Origin: Bacteroidales bacterium
Lineage (GTDB): Bacteria; Bacteroidota; Bacteroidia; Bacteroidales; UBA932
NCBI GenBank assembly: GCA_017471085.1
Contig: JAFUWW010000104.1
Span: 1-7,148, forward strand
DNA length: 7,148 nucleotides
Reading direction: 5' to 3'
Shown here: positions 1-6,152 of the stretch, piece by piece
Layout of the letters: each line of letters starts with the position of its first letter
How positions within the stretch are numbered: the stretch's first letter is position 1
Made by a program: the position numbers and the translations under genes
The notes under the pieces: generated by a model
What the model was told of the DNA's origin: nothing
The model's input: the letters and a program-made list of their open reading frames with translations, nothing else
Database searches by the model: none

Positions 1-825
1 TGCGCTTTCCCGGGCGTGAACATCACCGCCACCATCGATCCGGCCGTCGCTTTCAAGGATGCCAAGTATATCATTTCCTCCGGCGGAGCACCCCGCAAGG
101 AAGGCATGACCCGCGAAGACCTCCTCAAGGGCAACTGCCAGATTGCCGCCGAATTCGGTGACAACATCAAGAAGTACTGCCCGGACGCCAAGTTCGTGGT
201 GGTGATCTTCAACCCGGCCGATGTCACCGCCCTCACCGCCCTTATCCACTCCGGCCTCAAGCCGTCCCAACTCACCTCCCTGGCCGCCCTCGACAGCACC
301 CGTCTGCAGGAAGCCCTGGCCCAGGAATTCGGTGTACAGCAGTGCAAGGTCACCGGTACCTACACCTACGGCGGTCACGGCGAAGCCATGGCAGTGTTCG
401 CCTCCCAGGTCAAGATCGACGGCAAGCCCCTCGCAGAGATGGGTCTCAGCGCCGAGCGTTTCGCTGAAATCAAGCACAACACCATCCAGGGCGGCAGCAA
501 CATCATCAAGCTCCGCGGCCGCAGCTCCTTCCAGAGCCCTGCCTACCAGGCCGTGAAGATGATCGAGGCTTCCATGGGCGGCGAGAAGTTCACCTGGCCC
601 GCCGGCACCTATGTGAACAATGACGAGTTCAAGAACGTGATGATGGCCATGCCCACCGTCATCGACGCCACCGGCTGCCACTTCACCAACCCGAAGGGCA
701 CCGAAGAGGAAATGGCAGCCCTCAAGGCTTCCTACGAGCACCTCTGCAAGATGCGCGACGAAATCATCGACCTTGGCATCGTACCCGCCACTGCCGACTG
801 GAAGAAGGAGAACGCCAACCTGTAA
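1..825 (+). CDS. mdh: Malate dehydrogenase, 3' part (5' end outside window)
   Basis: NAD-dependent malate dehydrogenase, interconverting malate and oxaloacetate in the cytoplasm. In anaerobic Bacteroidota it serves the reductive branch from oxaloacetate to fumarate and succinate. Reading is open from base 1, so the gene is truncated by the window edge; 274 residues are visible. Bacteroides-type enzymes have about 330, so the N-terminal Rossmann glycine motif (roughly 55-60 residues) is missing. Visible LDH/MDH signatures, numbered within the fragment: the substrate loop SSGGAPRKEGMTREDL with arginines near 31 and 38, NPAD at 71-74, the catalytic relay pair Asp98 and Arg101 in LDSTR, and the catalytic His126 in YGGHGE. 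The C-terminus ATADWKKENANL closely resembles remembered Bacteroides Mdh ends. The GTG at 16 encodes an internal Val and is not a start. The gene ends 34 nt before a strong hairpin terminator and faces feoAB. Confidence 0.95.
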   Translation, partial: CAFPGVNITATIDPAVAFKDAKYIISSGGAPRKEGMTREDLLKGNCQIAAEFGDNIKKYCPDAKFVVVIFNPADVTALTALIHSGLKPSQLTSLAALDSTRLQEALAQEFGVQQCKVTGTYTYGGHGEAMAVFASQVKIDGKPLAEMGLSAERFAEIKHNTIQGGSNIIKLRGRSSFQSPAYQAVKMIEASMGGEKFTWPAGTYVNNDEFKNVMMAMPTVIDATGCHFTNPKGTEEEMAALKASYEHLCKMRDEIIDLGIVPATADWKKENANL

Positions 826-859
826 TTCTGACGCAGTCTTATAAAGGTTGACTTATAGT

Positions 860-905
860 AACAAGAACCCCGAAAGTTAGACAAATAACTTTCGGGGTTC
901 TTGTT
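860..905. terminator. Bidirectional intrinsic terminator between mdh and feoAB
   Basis: A perfect 20-bp inverted repeat: 860-879 pairs with 886-905 around the 6-nt loop GACAAA (880-885). The core is GAACCCCGAAAGTTA and its complement. Both outer ends read TTCTTGTT on their own 3' side, so a U-rich tract follows the GC core on either strand. It lies 34 nt after the mdh stop and 12 nt beyond the feoAB stop, between convergent genes. Termination in both directions is inferred from this geometry. Confidence 0.9.
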
Positions 906-917
906 GGAAGCCGGGCC

Positions 918-3314
918 CTAGACCGGCCAGATGAGCAGCCCTATCCGGTATGCCGCGAAGGCGAATACCCAGGCGATGAGAATGGTGTACAGGGCCAGGA
1001 AAATGGCCCAGCGCCATTTGCCGGTTTCGTTCTTGATGGCCACGAAGGTGGCGATGCAGGGGAAGTACAGCAGCACGAACACCATGAAGGCGAGGGCGGC
1101 GGCGGTGGGCACGGTGGCCTTCAAGGCCGATTGCAGGGCGGTGTCGTCCTCGTCGCCCAGCCCTTCGTATTCTTCGCCGTCCTGGGCGTACATCACGCCC
1201 ATGGTGCTGATCACCAGTTCCTTGGCGCCGACGCCGGCGAGCAGGCCCACGTCCATCTTCCAGTTGAAGCCCAGCGGTTCGTTCAACGGTTCGATGACCT
1301 TGCCCAGCGTGCCGATATAGGAATGTTCCTGCTGGTAGGCGGTGGTGGCACCCTCATGCCGCGGGAAGTATCCCAGGAACCAGATGGCGATGGAGAACAG
1401 CAGGATGGTGGTGGCCATCTTCTCCAGGTACTGCTTGCCTTTCTCCCAGGTATGGCGCCAGATGGCCTTTCCGGTAGGTACGCGGTAAGGCGGCAGTTCC
1501 ATCACGAAAGGCAGGTCGTCGTCCTTGACGAACTTCGACAGCACCAGGGCCGACAGGATGGCCAGCAAGACGCCCAGCAGATAGATGCCCAGCAGCGCGG
1601 TGGCTGGGCTGCCCGGGAAGAAAGCCCCGGCGAAAAGCACGAAAATGGGCAGCCGTCCGGCGCAGGACATGAACGGGATGATGGCGATGGTCACGAGGCG
1701 GCTTTTCCGGCTCTCGATGCTGCGGGTGGCCATGATGGCCGGCACATTGCATCCGAAGCCCATCACCATGGGAATGAAACTCTTCCCGTGCAGGCCGATC
1801 TTGTGCATCAGCTTGTCCACGATGAAAGCTGCGCGCGCCATGTAGCCGCTGTCTTCCATGATGGAGATGAAGAAGTACAGGATCATGATGTTGGGGAGGA
1901 ATACCAGCACGCTGCCCACGCCGGCGATCACCCCGTCCACCACCAGGTCTTTCACCCAGCCGTCCCGCATGAGACCGCCGACCCAGCCGCCGAACTTGGC
2001 GACCAGCCAGTCGATCCAGTCCATGGGATACTGGCCGATGGTGAAGGTGGCCCAGAAGATGAACCACAGCAGGACCACGAAAATGGGGAAAGCCAGCCAC
2101 TGGTTGGTGACGATGGCGTCGATCCGGTCGGTGAGGGTGCGCTTCGGGCGCTCTTCCTGATAACGCTCGTAAGTTTCTGCCAGGGCGCCCTGGATGAAGG
2201 CGTACTTGGCGTCTACGATGGCGCTTTCCGCGTTGGTGTGCAGGAGTTTCTGGATACGTTCGCTTTCTTCTTCCCGGGCTTTCCGGATGGCATCGGCATT
2301 GGGCAGGGTGCCGATGATGCCTTCCACGTCTTTGTCGGTTTCCAGGTATTTGATGGCGAGGTAACGGGTGGAGTAGCGGGAGCGCACCTGTTCGTTTTCA
2401 AAGATGAGGTCACGCAGCCTGACGATGCTCTTTTCGATTTCCGCTCCGTGGTTGATGTGGATGTGGCGGGCGAGCTTGGGGTCGGACTGTTCGTAGATTT
2501 TGATCACCGTGTCGAAGAGCTCCGGAATCCCCTGTCCGTCGCGGCTCACCGTAGGACAGACCGGCACGCCCAGGAGGTATCCCAGCTGCCGGGTATCCAG
2601 CTTGTCGCCTTTGGCCTGCAGCTCGTCGTACATGTTCAGCGCCATCACCGTGCGGAGGTTCATGTCGATGAGCTGGGTGGTCAGGTACAGGTTGCGCTCG
2701 ATATTGGAAGCGTCCACCACGTTCACCACCACGTCCGGCATGGTTTCCAGCAGGTTCTTCCGCACATAGAGTTCTTCCGGCGAATAGGCCGATAAAGAAT
2801 AGGTGCCCGGCAGGTCTACCAGCGTGATGTCGTACCCTTTGAATTTGAAATGACCTTCCTTGGCGTCCACGGTGACGCCCGAGTAGTTGCCCACATGTTC
2901 GTGGCTGCCGGAAGCGATGTTGAACAGGGAGGTCTTGCCGCAGTTGGGGTTGCCAACCAGCGCCACGCGGATCACGTGGTGCCGCTCTTCGGCCACATGG
3001 GAGAGGGCGCGGTCCAGCCTTTCCTTCTCCTGCAAGTCCCCGGGCAGAGCCTGCAGGTGCTCGTCGGTGACGAGGGCCTCGCGGGCTTCCTCTTCCGTAA
3101 CCACCTCTATCTGACGGGCTTCCTCCCGCCGGAGAGAAACCTTATAGCCGATGATTTCGTATTCGATGGGGTCTTTGAGCGGGGCGTTGAGCACCACCCG
3201 CACTTCCTTTCCCTGGATAAAGCCCATTTCGATGAGGCGTTTGCGGAAACTGCCGTGTCCGTGGACACGCACGATGACCGCTTTTTCACCTGTTGCAAGC
3301 TCTGCAAGTATCAT
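918..3314 (-). CDS. feoB: FeoA-FeoB fusion, ferrous iron transporter
   Basis: Inner-membrane Fe(II) importer of 798 residues, with the small FeoA SH3-like protein fused in front of FeoB. Residues 1-72 are the FeoA domain (MILAELATGEKAVI; RKRLIEMGF; a conserved EYEIIGYKVSLRREEA stretch). A charged linker (about 73-112) leads to the G domain: G1 GNPNCGKT 121-128, G2 around Thr148, G3 DLPG 167-170, G4 NMYD 227-230, G5 near SRDG 257-260. A helical NFeoB region follows, then from about 405 the polytopic membrane part with two Gate motifs, GFGCNVPAIMATR around 519-531 (Cys522) and PFMSCAGRLPIF around 547-558 (Cys551), and FPCIAT with Cys753. E. coli has FeoA (75 aa) and FeoB (773 aa) as separate proteins; fusion is common in Bacteroidota. 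The start is set at the ATG at 3314, directly before the FeoA domain. An in-frame ATG at 3374 would add 20 non-conserved residues and cover the promoter. There is no clear Shine-Dalgarno. No FeoC is adjacent. Confidence 0.96.
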   Translation of the reverse strand: MILAELATGEKAVIVRVHGHGSFRKRLIEMGFIQGKEVRVVLNAPLKDPIEYEIIGYKVSLRREEARQIEVVTEEEAREALVTDEHLQALPGDLQEKERLDRALSHVAEERHHVIRVALVGNPNCGKTSLFNIASGSHEHVGNYSGVTVDAKEGHFKFKGYDITLVDLPGTYSLSAYSPEELYVRKNLLETMPDVVVNVVDASNIERNLYLTTQLIDMNLRTVMALNMYDELQAKGDKLDTRQLGYLLGVPVCPTVSRDGQGIPELFDTVIKIYEQSDPKLARHIHINHGAEIEKSIVRLRDLIFENEQVRSRYSTRYLAIKYLETDKDVEGIIGTLPNADAIRKAREEESERIQKLLHTNAESAIVDAKYAFIQGALAETYERYQEERPKRTLTDRIDAIVTNQWLAFPIFVVLLWFIFWATFTIGQYPMDWIDWLVAKFGGWVGGLMRDGWVKDLVVDGVIAGVGSVLVFLPNIMILYFFISIMEDSGYMARAAFIVDKLMHKIGLHGKSFIPMVMGFGCNVPAIMATRSIESRKSRLVTIAIIPFMSCAGRLPIFVLFAGAFFPGSPATALLGIYLLGVLLAILSALVLSKFVKDDDLPFVMELPPYRVPTGKAIWRHTWEKGKQYLEKMATTILLFSIAIWFLGYFPRHEGATTAYQQEHSYIGTLGKVIEPLNEPLGFNWKMDVGLLAGVGAKELVISTMGVMYAQDGEEYEGLGDEDDTALQSALKATVPTAAALAFMVFVLLYFPCIATFVAIKNETGKWRWAIFLALYTILIAWVFAFAAYRIGLLIWPV

Positions 3315-3329
3315 AGTCTGTTTTTGATT

Positions 3330-3348
3330 TTTTGCGCTGGGCGCAAAA
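3330..3348. promoter_or_regulatory. Candidate operator: perfect 8-3-8 inverted repeat over the feoAB promoter
   Basis: TTTTGCGC (3330-3337), spacer TGG, GCGCAAAA (3341-3348): a perfect 19-bp dyad. It covers part of the feoAB -7 element and the predicted start point, where bound repressor would block transcription. Dyads of about 19 bp are typical of Fur- and DtxR-type metalloregulators, but the sequence resembles neither the classical Fur box nor the IdeR box, so the regulator is unknown. It could instead be a chance palindrome, or an RNA hairpin if transcription starts further upstream. Confidence 0.4.
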
Positions 3349-3375
3349 TTACGGCGGTTTGCCCGTCTGCACAAT
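3344..3375 (-). promoter_or_regulatory. Probable feoAB promoter (ATTG-N20-TAATTTTG)
   Basis: On the minus strand a -7 element TAATTTTG (3351-3344) matches the Bacteroidetes consensus TAnnTTTG. ATTG (3375-3372) lies 20 nt upstream, close to the TTTG -33 element and within the usual 19-21 nt spacing. Transcription would begin near 3337, giving a leader of about 23 nt before the feoAB ATG. The -7 element overlaps the inverted repeat at 3330-3348. Confidence 0.6.
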
Positions 3376-3399
3376 CCTTATTTATGGGGATATCGGCTG

Positions 3400-3407
3400 C
3401 AAATTTA
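3400..3407 (-). promoter_or_regulatory. Possible second feoAB -7 element (TAAATTTG)
   Basis: The minus strand reads TAAATTTG, a full match to TAnnTTTG, but no TTTG-like -33 element lies at 19-21 nt. If used, feoAB mRNA would start near 3393 and carry a leader of about 80 nt that includes the 8-3-8 inverted repeat as a hairpin. It is weaker than the promoter at 3344-3375. Confidence 0.25.
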
Positions 3408-3419
3408 TCCCTATTATGG

Positions 3420-3434
3420 TGCAACTTGGTTGCA
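3420..3434. promoter_or_regulatory. Candidate operator: 6-3-6 inverted repeat upstream of nhaC
   Basis: TGCAAC (3420-3425), spacer TTG, GTTGCA (3429-3434) form a perfect dyad. It ends 7 bp before the -7 element at 3442, so it covers the region where the -33 contact of the nhaC promoter should lie. No regulator is identified. Its half-site overlaps the downstream copy of the TGCAAAT direct repeat. Confidence 0.35.
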
Positions 3435-3441
3435 AATGCCT

Positions 3442-3449
3442 TATCTTTG
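3442..3449 (+). promoter_or_regulatory. Probable -7 element of the nhaC-queH operon (TATCTTTG)
   Basis: TATCTTTG, followed by CAG, is a textbook Bacteroidetes -7 element and ends 22 nt before the nhaC ATG. The -33 position (about 3418-3421) is poor, reading GGTG, so an activator or the dyad at 3420-3434 may matter. Transcription would start near 3456, which excludes the in-frame TTG at 3430 as a translation start. Confidence 0.6.
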
Positions 3450-3471
3450 CAGTCCCCAAACGAACTATCTG

Positions 3472-4797
3472 ATGGCAATCAATACCGAAAAAACCGAACA
3501 CCGGGCACCATCGGCCCGGAAAATGAACGGCTGGCTGGCGCTGAGTCCGCTGGCGGTGTTCCTGGCGGTCTATGTGGCGGCGTCCCTGGTGGCCCGTGAT
3601 TTCTATAAGATTCCCGTCGCGGCGGCCTTCATCATTGCATCGGCCTACGCCTTGCTCATTACGCGGGGCGTGGAGAAGACGGATGACAAACTGTCCATTT
3701 TCTCGGAGGGCGCCGGCAACAAGAACGTGCTGCTGATGATCTGGATCTTCGTGCTGGCGGGGGCTTTTGCGGCCACGGCCCGGGAGATAGGCGCCATTGA
3801 CGCCACGGTGAACGCCACGCTCCACATCCTGCCCGGGAAGCTGATCTACGCAGGCCTTTTCCTGGCGGCCTGCTTCATTTCCATGGCCATCGGCACGTCG
3901 GTGGGTACCATCGTGGCGCTGGTTCCCATCGCTTCCGGCATCGCGTCGGAAACGGGCATCGGCATTCCTTTTATTACTGCCATCGTGGTGGGCGGCGCTT
4001 TCTTCGGCGACAACCTCTCTTTCATCTCCGACACCACCGTGGCGGCCACCAAGAGCCAGGGCTGTTCCATGCGCGACAAGTTCAGGGCTAACCTGTGGAT
4101 TGCCGCTCCGGCCGCCGTCATCGTGGCTGCGGTGTACGTAGTCATGGGTCTGCAGGTGGAGGCTGCGCCTGCCGCCGCGCCGGTGCAGTGGCTGGGGCTG
4201 GTGCCGTATCTGCTGGTCATCGGCCTGGCGCTCGCGGGGGTGAACGTGGTCACCGTGCTGGCTGTCGGCATCGGGGTGAACGGTGTTATCGGCTGGGCTA
4301 CCGGCGCTTACGGATTCGTCGGCTGGATGGCCTCCATCGGCGAAGGCATCGGGTCGATGGGCGAACTCATCATTGTCTCGCTGCTGGCGGGCGGGCTGCT
4401 GGAAATCATCCGCTACAACGGCGGGATGGCCTTCATCATCGGCGGTCTCACGCGCAGGATCGGCGGGAAGCGGGCTGCCGGTTTCTCCATCGCTGCGCTG
4501 GTGTCGCTGGTCAACCTTTGTACGGCCAACAATACCATCGCCATCATCACGGTAGGACCTCTGGCAAAGGATATTACGGAGCGTTTCGGCCTGGATCCGC
4601 GCAAGACGGCTTCCATCCTGGACACGTTCTCCTGCTTTGTGCAGGGAATCATCCCTTATGGGGCGCAGATGCTCATGGCCAGCGGCCTGGCAGGGGTTTC
4701 CGCGGCGGCCATCATCGGCCATCTGTATTACCCTTTTGCGCTGGGAATTGTCGCGGCCCTGTCCATTCTTTTCCGTTTTCCCCGGAAATATTCTTAA
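3472..4797 (+). CDS. NhaC-family Na+/H+ antiporter-like membrane protein
   Basis: Predicted 441-residue polytopic inner-membrane carrier of the NhaC family (ion transporter superfamily). After a hydrophilic N-terminus (1-18), hydrophobic segments run almost without break to residue 435. Family-type features are GTSVGT at 141-146, the strongly conserved block GAFFGDNLSFISDTTVAATK at 175-194 (Asp180 and Asp187 are candidate ion-binding residues), CTANNT at 350-355 and FVQGIIPYGAQ at 389-399. Family members exchange Na+ for H+, but relatives include malate/lactate antiporters and amino-acid carriers, so the substrate is not settled and no nhaC symbol is assigned. The start is the ATG at 3472, 22 nt after a -7 promoter element; an in-frame TTG at 3430 lies upstream of the likely transcript start. 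It is the first gene of a compact unit, with queH beginning 9 nt after its stop. It diverges from feoAB. Confidence 0.88.
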   Translation: MAINTEKTEHRAPSARKMNGWLALSPLAVFLAVYVAASLVARDFYKIPVAAAFIIASAYALLITRGVEKTDDKLSIFSEGAGNKNVLLMIWIFVLAGAFAATAREIGAIDATVNATLHILPGKLIYAGLFLAACFISMAIGTSVGTIVALVPIASGIASETGIGIPFITAIVVGGAFFGDNLSFISDTTVAATKSQGCSMRDKFRANLWIAAPAAVIVAAVYVVMGLQVEAAPAAAPVQWLGLVPYLLVIGLALAGVNVVTVLAVGIGVNGVIGWATGAYGFVGWMASIGEGIGSMGELIIVSLLAGGLLEIIRYNGGMAFIIGGLTRRIGGKRAAGFSIAALVSLVNLCTANNTIAIITVGPLAKDITERFGLDPRKTASILDTFSCFVQGIIPYGAQMLMASGLAGVSAAAIIGHLYYPFALGIVAALSILFRFPRKYS

Positions 4798-4806
4798 CTT
4801 AGCGGC

Positions 4807-5388
4807 GTGAAAACGTCTCTGCATATCGAGGTCCCCGGCGGGTCGGAGAAGATTCTGCTGCACGCCTGCTGCGCTCCGTGCTCCGGCGCCATCGTGGAGT
4901 GCCTGACGGAGCGGGGCTACAGGCCTGTCATCTTCTATTCCAACTCCAATATCTACCCGCGCGAGGAATACGACCACCGCAGGGACGAGTGTGTACGCTA
5001 TGCGAAGGTGTGGGGCCTGGAAATCGTGGAGGACGAGTACGACCATGCCCTCTGGGGCACCTGCGCCGCCGGGCTGGAGAATGAGCCCGAAAGGGGAGGC
5101 CGATGCCTGCAGTGCTTCAAGTTCCGCCTGCTGAGGGCCGCCCGATATGCCTCCGCCCAGGGTTTCGAGGTGCTCGCCACCACGCTGGCATCGTCCCGCT
5201 GGAAGAACCTGGAGCAGGTGAACGCGGCGGGCGAGTGGGCCTGTTCGCAGGTGGAGGGGGTGAAATGGTGGCCCCAGAACTGGCGGAAAGGCGGCCTGCA
5301 GGAGCGCCGCGGCCAGATTGTCAAGGAACAGAATTTTTATAACCAGCTATATTGCGGCTGTGAATTTTCAAAAAGAGAAGAAGTATGA
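4807..5388 (+). CDS. queH: Epoxyqueuosine reductase QueH
   Basis: Predicted 193-residue iron-sulfur enzyme that reduces epoxyqueuosine to queuosine in tRNA, the last step of queuosine synthesis. QueH (formerly DUF208) is the cobalamin-independent alternative to QueG. The hallmark cysteines are all present: HACCAPC with Cys21, Cys22 and Cys25, CLQC with Cys100 and Cys103, and FYNQLYCGC with Cys183 and Cys185. FYSNSNIYPREEYDHRRDE (43-61) is another family block. Which cysteines hold the cluster and which the adjacent iron cannot be read from sequence alone. The length fits the family. The start is GTG at 4807, the only start giving a natural N-terminus before the CCAPC block; no Shine-Dalgarno is visible. 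It lies 9 nt after the antiporter stop, and its TGA overlaps the next ATG by 4 nt, so co-transcription is likely. A weak -7-like TAACTTAG at 4795-4802 is a possible internal promoter. Confidence 0.93.
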   Translation: MKTSLHIEVPGGSEKILLHACCAPCSGAIVECLTERGYRPVIFYSNSNIYPREEYDHRRDECVRYAKVWGLEIVEDEYDHALWGTCAAGLENEPERGGRCLQCFKFRLLRAARYASAQGFEVLATTLASSRWKNLEQVNAAGEWACSQVEGVKWWPQNWRKGGLQERRGQIVKEQNFYNQLYCGCEFSKREEV

Positions 5389-5945
5389 AAAAGTTTTTGG
5401 TTGCCGGCCTTGCGGCTGTGCTTTTCACCTGTCTGGCCGGACCGGAAGCCCGTGCGCAGTACTGGCCTTCCTCCATCGAGCAGGAGCGCGGCCGTCTGGT
5501 AAGTGACACGGACGAGGTGCTGCCGGACTATATGGTGCAGCGCCTGGTGGGCGATGAAATCTACAATGAAACCTATCTCGGTGCCCGGAAACAGTACAAG
5601 ACGGGCAAGCGGCTCATCATCGGCGGCCTTGTCGCGGGCAGTGCCGGCCTGGTGGTTTCCGGCGTCTCCCTCGGCGTGTTCATGGCCGATTATATCCGGA
5701 TGTGGGGCACCACCGACAATGTCTGGGACAATTTCTCCGGAGCCAAGGATTCCGTTTCCTGGTTCTACCGGGGCTTCACCGTCGCCGGTGCAGGCGCCGC
5801 CCTCTTCTCGGCCGGCCTCATTTTCAAGACCATCGGCTGGAAACGCCTGGAATGGGTGGCGGACTCCTACAACCAGTCGCAACATCCTGTGACTGTGGCT
5901 TTTGGCCCCGGCCATTATGGAACGGGACTCACCGTCACTTTCTAG
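5385..5945 (+). CDS. Small exported or membrane protein of unknown function
   Basis: No family recognised. The 186-residue product begins with a clear signal peptide: MKK, a hydrophobic core LVAGLAAVLFTCLAG, and an ARA|Q cleavage site after residue 24. Cys16 is not in a lipobox. The mature part has an acidic and aromatic N-terminal section (25-70), then a Gly/Ala/Ser-rich hydrophobic segment at about 77-100, a Trp-rich loop (103-128), a second Gly/Ala-rich segment at about 130-150, and a polar tail ending in LTVTF. The Gly spacing in the two segments resembles glycine-zipper membrane helices. The C-terminal Phe is reminiscent of outer-membrane proteins, but there is too little beta pattern to call a barrel. 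Start: ATG within ATGA, overlapping the queH stop, with the purine-rich AAGAGAAGAAG just upstream, so translational coupling is likely. There is no evident link to queuosine synthesis. Confidence 0.8.
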   Translation: MKKFLVAGLAAVLFTCLAGPEARAQYWPSSIEQERGRLVSDTDEVLPDYMVQRLVGDEIYNETYLGARKQYKTGKRLIIGGLVAGSAGLVVSGVSLGVFMADYIRMWGTTDNVWDNFSGAKDSVSWFYRGFTVAGAGAALFSAGLIFKTIGWKRLEWVADSYNQSQHPVTVAFGPGHYGTGLTVTF

Positions 5946-5971
5946 GAATCCGAAGAATTGATTACTGCCTG

Positions 5972-6005
5972 GGCGGGGAATCCCTACATTTTGGGATTGC
6001 CCGCC
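5972..6005 (+). terminator. Hairpin after the nhaC-queH-small protein unit (terminator-like, no U-tract)
   Basis: GGCGGG (5972-5977) pairs with CCCGCC (6000-6005), and AATCCC (5979-5984) with GGGATT (5993-5998), separated by one G-G mismatch, with an 8-nt loop. It starts 26 nt after the preceding stop. No T-run follows (TGCCGTTTCC), so it may stabilise the mRNA 3' end rather than terminate by itself. Its 3' arm overlaps the -33 element of the promoter at 5996-6027. Confidence 0.45.
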
Positions 6006-6027
6006 TGCCGTTTCCCCCGTACCTTTG
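5996..6027 (+). promoter_or_regulatory. Intergenic promoter (ATTG-N20-TACCTTTG)
   Basis: TACCTTTG (6020-6027), followed by CATCA, matches the TAnnTTTG -7 consensus. ATTG (5996-5999) lies 20 nt upstream, the same spacing and the same -33 variant as the feoAB promoter. Transcription would begin near 6034. The first downstream signal is an intrinsic terminator at 6090-6122, not a gene of normal size. Confidence 0.6.
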
Positions 6028-6033
6028 CATCAG

Positions 6034-6122
6034 AAAAGAATGACAAGCCATATAGTTTGAAAGTTTTAGATCCTTTTATTGTTGTGTTGCCTTCCGCGCT
6101 GTGAAGCCCGGAAGGTTTTTTT
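6034..6122 (+). ncRNA. Candidate small RNA or attenuated leader (about 90 nt)
   Basis: The stretch lies between a well-formed promoter (5996-6027) and a canonical U-tract terminator (6090-6122), so it would give a discrete transcript of roughly 90 nt. The 5' half is AT-rich and weakly structured; the 3' half is the terminator stem-loop. A separate promoter for the hemerythrin gene follows the terminator, which favours an independent RNA over a leader, though read-through would make it a leader with attenuation. A six-codon reading frame (6040-6060, MTSHIV) preceded by AGAAAAGA could be a leader peptide or chance. The start is estimated from the promoter. No known RNA family was recognised. 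The simplest alternative is that the terminator just ends the upstream operon. Confidence 0.35.
6090..6122 (+). terminator. Intrinsic terminator with GTGA tetraloop and U7 tract
   Basis: CCTTCCG (6090-6096) pairs with CGGAAGG (6109-6115). After a C-C mismatch, GCT (6098-6100) pairs with AGC (6105-6107), closing a GTGA loop (6101-6104), a GNRA-type tetraloop. Seven T's (6116-6122) follow the stem directly. The geometry is classical and oriented on the plus strand; the reverse strand lacks a T-run. Confidence 0.85.
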
Positions 6123-6138
6123 ATTCGGACACATTTTG

Positions 6139-6146
6139 TAACTTTG
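6139..6146 (+). promoter_or_regulatory. Probable -7 element of the hemerythrin gene (TAACTTTG)
   Basis: TAACTTTG fits TAnnTTTG exactly and ends only 6 nt before the ATG at 6153. With the usual start point a few bases beyond the element, the mRNA would be leaderless or nearly so. The -33 position holds only part of the T-run (TTTT about 6116-6122), overlapping the U-tract of the preceding terminator. Confidence 0.5.
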
Positions 6147-6152
6147 TATGTT

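Larger units (their letters stand above)
3398..3437 (+). repeat. Direct repeat of GG-Y-TGCAAAT in the divergent intergenic region
   Basis: GGCTGCAAAT (3395-3404, apart from its first base reading as G3395) and GGTTGCAAAT (3428-3437) share the word TGCAAAT at 3398-3404 and 3431-3437. The copies are offset by exactly 33 bp, about three helical turns. A related GGGCGCAAAA lies at 3339-3348. The copies sit between the feoAB and nhaC promoters, so a shared regulator is possible, but the word is short and chance is not excluded. Confidence 0.3.

Noticed and set aside
1131..2795. 554-codon open frame on the plus strand, antisense to feoAB
   Set aside because: It lies wholly within the unmistakable FeoB gene, is rich in His, Gly, Asp, Val and Gln as expected of a GC-rich antisense frame, and has no recognisable domain.
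3315..3374. N-terminal extension of feoAB to an ATG at 3374
   Set aside because: The extra 20 residues are not FeoA-like, and the start would lie upstream of the predicted transcript start.
3430..3471. TTG start 14 codons upstream of the antiporter ATG
   Set aside because: It precedes the -7 element TATCTTTG, so it would not be in the mRNA from that promoter.
3382..5046. 554-codon open frame on the minus strand, opposite nhaC and queH
   Set aside because: It overlaps two well-supported genes and the divergent promoter region, with Arg/His/Asp/Gly-rich low-complexity content and no family motif.
5946..6152. Riboswitch or known structured leader upstream of the hemerythrin gene
   Set aside because: Only simple hairpins are visible; no conserved aptamer core that I know is present. 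It is kept only as a candidate small RNA.
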